Part shown: positions 58,828-64,000 of the stretch, one piece after another | How the letters are laid out: each line of letters starts with the position of its first letter | Position numbering within the stretch: the first letter of the stretch is position 1 | Origin: Opitutaceae bacterium | GTDB lineage: Bacteria; Verrucomicrobiota; Verrucomicrobiia; Opitutales; Opitutaceae | Assembly: GCA_024233285.1 (NCBI GenBank) | Contig: JACKPU010000001.1 | Coordinates: 62,001 to 126,000, forward strand | DNA: 64,000 nt | Direction of reading: 5' to 3' | The notes under the pieces: generated by a model | Told to the model about the DNA's origin: nothing | Database searches by the model: none | The model's input: the letters and a program-made list of their open reading frames with translations, nothing else | Translations under genes and position numbers: made by a program

Positions 58828-59091
58828 ATGGCTGGCGTGTTTCGCGCGCTGCTCAATCTCCTGCACCGTCCCGCCATCCGCATGGGCCTGGCGCAGGATC
58901 GTCGCCGCTCATTGCGCGACCCGCGGTTCGTCAGCTTCATGACCCAGAACAACCGCAAGACGCTCGACACCCATTTTCACGACACCGTGATGCGTGGCCG
59001 CCGTTTGTTGCGTCACGGACTGGTCCTTTTGGTCGCCGCCGCCTTTGCGTGGGTGGCCATCGAGAGCGCCAAGGCGCTCTCGGTTTTCTGA
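58828..59091 (+). CDS. Small hypothetical membrane protein
   Basis: An 87-residue product with a basic soluble part (LAQDRRRSLRDPRFVSFM, MRGRRLLRHG) and one membrane helix at about 63-83 (LVLLVAAAFAWVAIESAKAL). I do not recognise the family. Coding is supported by the membrane helix with positively charged inner side and by typical GC at the third position. Divergent from lysA; the next gene on the same strand is a lipoprotein. Confidence 0.6.
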   Translation: MAGVFRALLNLLHRPAIRMGLAQDRRRSLRDPRFVSFMTQNNRKTLDTHFHDTVMRGRRLLRHGLVLLVAAAFAWVAIESAKALSVF

Positions 59092-59146
59092 ACAACTGCC
59101 GAAGACTCGGTCTTGCGGTCGGCGGATGCAGGCATTGTATGTCGGC

Positions 59147-59617
59147 ATGACCTCATTACGCCTCTTGTCCGTGTTTGCCGTGTTCTGCGGCCTTTTTACC
59201 TCCGGCTGTCAGACGCGTTACAGCATCGGTGAGATTTCCGTGGCGGTGGTCGATTTGCGTCCGGCCGGCAGTTCGATGATGGAATCGCGCGCCGTGATGA
59301 CCGTGCGCTACTTCAATGAAAATGTCGTGCCGATCGCTTTCACCAGCACTGCGCACAAGCTGTATCTCAACGGCACCTTCGTCGGAAAAGCGGTGAGCAA
59401 CGATGCCGTCGGGCTCCCGCCCGCAAGCACGATCACCCAGGAGGTCGTGGTCTTTTTTGAAAACACCCAGTTGCTGAACCAACTCGCCAAGGTGGGCCGC
59501 AGTGGCAGCGTAACTTACAAATTGGTGAGCACGCTGACTTATCAAAAAGGTGACGAGACCGAACGCGTGCCGGCCGAGGCCACTGGGACGATCGATCTCT
59601 CCTCACTGCTACGATAA
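59147..59617 (+). CDS. LEA14-like (WHy-domain) lipoprotein
   Basis: A 156-residue lipoprotein: MTSLRLLSVFAVFCGLFTSGC ends in the lipobox TSGC (cited as FCGLFTSGC). The mature part is a single beta-sandwich of the LEA type 2 / WHy family (ISVAVVDLRPAG, MTVRYFNENVVPIAFTST, KLYLNGTFVGKAVS), a fold seen in desiccation-related proteins. Role in the envelope unknown. The start codon was placed at 59147 for the signal; upstream codons overlap the preceding gene. The stop lies in the poly-A of a minus-strand terminator. Confidence 0.8.
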   Translation: MTSLRLLSVFAVFCGLFTSGCQTRYSIGEISVAVVDLRPAGSSMMESRAVMTVRYFNENVVPIAFTSTAHKLYLNGTFVGKAVSNDAVGLPPASTITQEVVVFFENTQLLNQLAKVGRSGSVTYKLVSTLTYQKGDETERVPAEATGTIDLSSLLR

Positions 59618-59648
59618 AAAAGCGGCCCCCGCGTGAGCAGGGACCGCT
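59616..59648 (-). terminator. Intrinsic terminator of the small membrane-peptide gene
   Basis: On the minus strand AGCGGTCCC pairs with GGGGCCGCT (one G-U) and is followed by TTTTTT at 59621-59616. A second hairpin, CCGGCGG/CCGCCGG, lies just before it at 59660-59681. It ends transcripts from the small gene at 59694-59864. Confidence 0.88.
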
Positions 59649-59693
59649 TCCAGTGCAGACCGGCGGCGATCAGACCGCCGGCCCGAATTGCAG

Positions 59694-59864
59694 TTAAACG
59701 CGGTTGACGGAGTAATCGTCAAAAGCAGTGCCGAGGATACCGGCAGCGCTTACCGCGGAGAGGGCGGCAAGGGCACTGCCACCGAGGGCGAGTGCGGCCA
59801 CGCCGCAGATAAGAATGAATCCGATGTAGAGATTGGCTTTCATGGTTTGATTGGTTGTTGCCAT
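59694..59864 (-). CDS. 56-residue small membrane protein
   Basis: A short open frame not overlapping any larger gene: MATTNQTMKANLYIGFILICG, then VAALALGGSALAALSAVSA, ending AAGILGTAFDDYSVNRV (56 residues; 49 if the internal ATG at 59843 is used). A hydrophobic Ala/Gly-rich helix pair spans residues about 12-45 and the tail is polar with Asp-Asp-Tyr. The gene is followed by a strong terminator on the same strand, and the start at 59864 has a G-rich stretch (GGTGGG) about 5 nt upstream, rare in this window. I do not recognise it; a holin-like, stress or regulatory membrane peptide is possible. Confidence 0.65.
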   Translation of the reverse strand: MATTNQTMKANLYIGFILICGVAALALGGSALAALSAVSAAGILGTAFDDYSVNRV

Positions 59865-59935
59865 GAAAACCCACCACCCTCCGGAAAGTTGCAGAAAACC
59901 TTCCGAAGTTCTTCAAACGGGAAATCCGCCGCAGG

Positions 59936-60748
59936 TCAGGCCCCGCCGGAACTGGCAGCGGGCTTGTCCTTGAAAGCGGCACGGAAACTCGCAGCGATGT
60001 AATCGCGATTCATCCGTGCAATGAAATCGTGCGAGATGAGTTTCGGACACGCGGCGGAACACTCGTATTGATTCGTGCAATTGCCGAAGCCTAGCTCGTC
60101 CATCTTCGCCACCATGTTGAGCACGCGGGTATCGCGTTCAGGTTGGCCCTGCGGGAGCAGGGCAAATTGCGAGACCTTGGCGGAGACAAACAGCATGGCG
60201 GAGGCGTTCTTGCAGGCCGCCACACAGGCACCGCAGCCGATACAAGCGGCGGCGTCCATCGCAAGATCGGCATTCTCCTTGGGAATCGGCGTCGCGTTGG
60301 CGTCCTGCGCCGCACCGGTGCGAACGCTGATGAAACCGCCGGCTTGTTGAATCTTGTCGAACGCCGAGCGATCGGTGATCAGGTCTTTGATGACCGGAAA
60401 CGGCTCGGCACGGAACGGTTCGACCGTGATGACGTCGCCATCTTGGAAGCTGCGCATGTAGGTCTGGCACGAGGCAACCCCGGTGTGCGGACCGTGCGGC
60501 TTGCCGTCGATCATCAGCGAGCAGGTGCCACAGATGCCCTCGCGACAGTCGTGCGCAAATGCGATCGGGTCCTCGCCGCGGCGCTCAAGGTCGTCATTCA
60601 CGACGTCCAGCATTTCGAGGAACGACATGTTCGGGTTGCAGTTCGTGGCCTGGTATTCGACGAACTTGCCCGGCTGATTCGCAGCGGCCTGCCGCCAGAT
60701 GCGCAGGGTGACCGAGATGTTTTTGGAGGAAGATTTGTCAGCGACCAT
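59936..60748 (-). CDS. sdhB: Succinate dehydrogenase/fumarate reductase iron-sulfur subunit
   Basis: A 270-residue protein with a [2Fe-2S] domain (CREGICGTC near residue 69) and a C-terminal domain with cysteines for the [4Fe-4S] and [3Fe-4S] clusters ([21 protein letters not shown]). It passes electrons from the flavin to the quinone site. It carries the longer form typical of Bacteroidetes-like enzymes. Third gene of the sdhCAB operon, 36 nt after sdhA. Confidence 0.95.
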   Translation of the reverse strand: MVADKSSSKNISVTLRIWRQAAANQPGKFVEYQATNCNPNMSFLEMLDVVNDDLERRGEDPIAFAHDCREGICGTCSLMIDGKPHGPHTGVASCQTYMRSFQDGDVITVEPFRAEPFPVIKDLITDRSAFDKIQQAGGFISVRTGAAQDANATPIPKENADLAMDAAACIGCGACVAACKNASAMLFVSAKVSQFALLPQGQPERDTRVLNMVAKMDELGFGNCTNQYECSAACPKLISHDFIARMNRDYIAASFRAAFKDKPAASSGGA

Positions 60749-60784
60749 CGGATTAAGTGGATGCGGTTGGGGTCGTGCGTCGGA

Positions 60785-62770
<1,986 letters not shown>

Positions 62771-62782
62771 GGCGGGGCTGGA

Positions 62783-63559
62783 TTATTTGGCGGCGGCGGT
62801 GACGTGAACTTGGGCGGCTGGGTGGGCTTTCAGCGCACCGGTCAGGATGGCGCCGGGAATCGCCAGATTGCCGAGGAAATAGAGAATGCAAACAATGGCG
62901 ACGATCTTGCGCAGACAGGTTGCCCAAGTGGTGGAGCGCCAGCCGATGGTCTGAAAGAGGCTGTCGATGCCGTGCAGCATATGGAACGAGAGCAGACCGA
63001 CGGCGATGATGTAGAAAATCGAGACCCCGGCATGCTCAAACCCGCGATAAACCATCAGGTAAACATTATCGACTTCGGTGCCGGCCGCGACGACGGGGAA
63101 GCCCGCCACCGCGTAATCGTCATGCATCACGTAAGCGTGGTTTGCCTTGAAGTCCGACGGATCCGTCACGCCCAAGGTAAAGTGCAGCAGGTGATAAACA
63201 ATGAAGGCCAGCACCACATAACCTGTCCAACGAATGTAACGAGATGCGAGGGAGGCCTTGATCCAGTGCTTGCCCGCTCCATACGAGCCGCCGCGGGCAC
63301 GGCGATTTTCCAAAGTCAGGACGGTCGCCGCCCAAACGTGGATGACCACGCTGGCCAGCAGCACGATCCGCACGGCCCAGATTAATCCGCCGGTCTGGTG
63401 CAGGAACTGTGCGTAGCCATTGATCTTGTCGGGGTGCTGAAAGATCTGGAGGTTGCCCACCAAATGGCCGAGGGCGAAACCAACCAGAATGACACCCGTG
63501 ATGGCCATGAGGAATTTCCGGCCGATGGATGAACGAAAGAGTGAAGCGAGGGGACTCAT
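62783..63559 (-). CDS. sdhC: Succinate dehydrogenase cytochrome b558 subunit
   Basis: A 258-residue membrane anchor with five membrane helices, the single-subunit (type B, dihaem) design, so no sdhD is needed. Candidate haem ligands are His in FALGHLVGNLQ, SVVIHVWAA, VYHLLHFTLG and SFHMLHGIDS. GGLIWAVRIVLLASVVIHVW and RSTTWATCLRKIVAI match the b558 family. First gene of the operon. The 146 nt upstream should hold the promoter; no clear elements were identified. Confidence 0.93.
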   Translation of the reverse strand: MSPLASLFRSSIGRKFLMAITGVILVGFALGHLVGNLQIFQHPDKINGYAQFLHQTGGLIWAVRIVLLASVVIHVWAATVLTLENRRARGGSYGAGKHWIKASLASRYIRWTGYVVLAFIVYHLLHFTLGVTDPSDFKANHAYVMHDDYAVAGFPVVAAGTEVDNVYLMVYRGFEHAGVSIFYIIAVGLLSFHMLHGIDSLFQTIGWRSTTWATCLRKIVAIVCILYFLGNLAIPGAILTGALKAHPAAQVHVTAAAK

Positions 63560-63705
63560 GAGAACGGGTCTGGAAGCGGGGGTTAACGCATCCTCATCAA
63601 TGGTTAAGTCATAACGGCAGCCCTTGTAAAGGTCTCTGCTGGCAGCCCTCGCCCGGCCGGCTGAATATTAGGGAGCCTTACCCAAACGAGAAGAAGCCCC
63701 TCCGC

Positions 63706-64000
63706 TCAGCGCGCGAGCGGTTTGAGCAGGGTAAACTTGCCACTGGCGGTAGGTGCGATCACCCGGCGGCGGAACGCGTTGACCCGCACGCCCTCCCCGA
63801 GCATCGCGGCCAGCGCAGTTTCGACACCCTCAGGCGCGGTCTGCTCGGAAACGTAGTGAAAGTCCCAACGATTCGGGCTGGTCTGGACGAGACTGTAGTG
63901 CCAGCACGCAAAGTCGTTCGGCAGCGCCTCATCAATATCGTAAACCGACACCAACGAACCATCGGGGCGGAAATACAAATCACGCTCGCGGCCCAGCAAC
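63706..64000 (-). CDS. C-terminal part of a probable AMP-forming CoA-ligase-like protein (5' end off window)
   Basis: Ninety-eight codons remain; the gene continues beyond the right edge. The opening GRERDLYFRPDGSLVSVYDIDEAL resembles the start of the mobile C-terminal domain of phenylacetate-CoA-ligase-like adenylating enzymes (GR.dD, then a lid domain), and the end TASGKFTLLKPLAR carries a Lys in the place of the catalytic lysine. Evidence is thin without the core domain (cited in pieces: GRERDLYF, GSLVSVYDID). It lies upstream of, and in the same direction as, sdhCAB. Confidence 0.45.
   Translation of the reverse strand, partial: LLGRERDLYFRPDGSLVSVYDIDEALPNDFACWHYSLVQTSPNRWDFHYVSEQTAPEGVETALAAMLGEGVRVNAFRRRVIAPTASGKFTLLKPLAR

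Noticed and set aside
59660..59681. Second hairpin as a separate terminator
   Set aside because: It has no T-run of its own; described as part of the terminator region instead.
59844..59935. Intrinsic terminator for the sdh operon
   Set aside because: Only an imperfect stem (TCGGAAGG/CTTTCCGG) is visible, without a T-run directly after it.

Overview
The window is a dense, GC-rich chromosomal stretch with no phage, insertion sequence, CRISPR array or rRNA operon. Gene content suggests a free-living or gut-type Gram-negative of the Verrucomicrobiota, most likely the Opitutaceae/Opitutales. The evidence is a Bacteroidetes-like three-subunit succinate dehydrogenase, UxaC/UxaE/SDR hexuronate genes with a DUF6807 protein, many outer-membrane or lipoprotein signals, and several small proteins I know only from that group. 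Taxonomy is inferred from content; there is no 16S gene here. Almost no start codon has a recognisable Shine-Dalgarno sequence, and convergent gene pairs abut or overlap.

Layout. 1-6350: two DUF4097 beta-repeat proteins, an overlapping operon (secreted EEP nuclease, ArsC-like protein, membrane protein), a lone ABC ATPase, a lipoprotein and a dienelactone hydrolase. 6400-11800: a large HrpA helicase carrying two in-frame copies of a 55-nt palindromic repeat, then a sulfite-oxidase-like molybdoenzyme and a MobA-like protein. 11900-24950: a dicarboxylate symporter, an M14 peptidase, two GT39-like membrane proteins, Nudix, tRNA-Leu(CAG), KDPG aldolase, a degenerate P-loop protein, aroC, and a WYL regulator with a divergent unknown gene. 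24960-35880: a hybrid sensor kinase, a GH29-like glycosidase and a hexuronate block (2-hydroxyacid dehydrogenase, DUF6807, UxaC, UxaE, SDR reductase), with a divergent LarA-type nickel-pincer racemase/epimerase homologue. 35880-43150: tRNA-Arg(CCT), rpsR, Sua5/TsaC, and an exopolysaccharide export cluster (Wzc-like tyrosine kinase, Wza-like protein, outer-membrane barrel, TPR-like protein). 43150-58750: hisC, a HAD phosphatase, GH4 glycosidase with a divergent AraC regulator, an RhlE-type helicase, GNAT, PhzF, Hpt, a NarL-type regulator, EamA, a TIM-barrel protein, a DUF4212/SSS symporter pair, gpsA and lysA. 58800-64000: two small envelope proteins, a 56-residue membrane peptide gene, the sdhCAB operon and the C-terminal end of a probable CoA-ligase-like protein.

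How the genes work together. The hexuronate block would isomerise glucuronate/galacturonate (UxaC), interconvert tagaturonate and fructuronate (UxaE) and reduce fructuronate to mannonate (SDR). KDPG aldolase (Eda) sits 10-15 kb away. Mannonate dehydratase (UxuA) is not in this window, while the divergent LarA homologue keeps the full set of cofactor and catalytic residues. That makes a C2 epimerisation of an aldonate, for example mannonate to gluconate, a testable alternative route. This is the most interesting metabolic hypothesis here. The most unusual sequence feature is the pair of palindromic elements read in the same frame inside hrpA.
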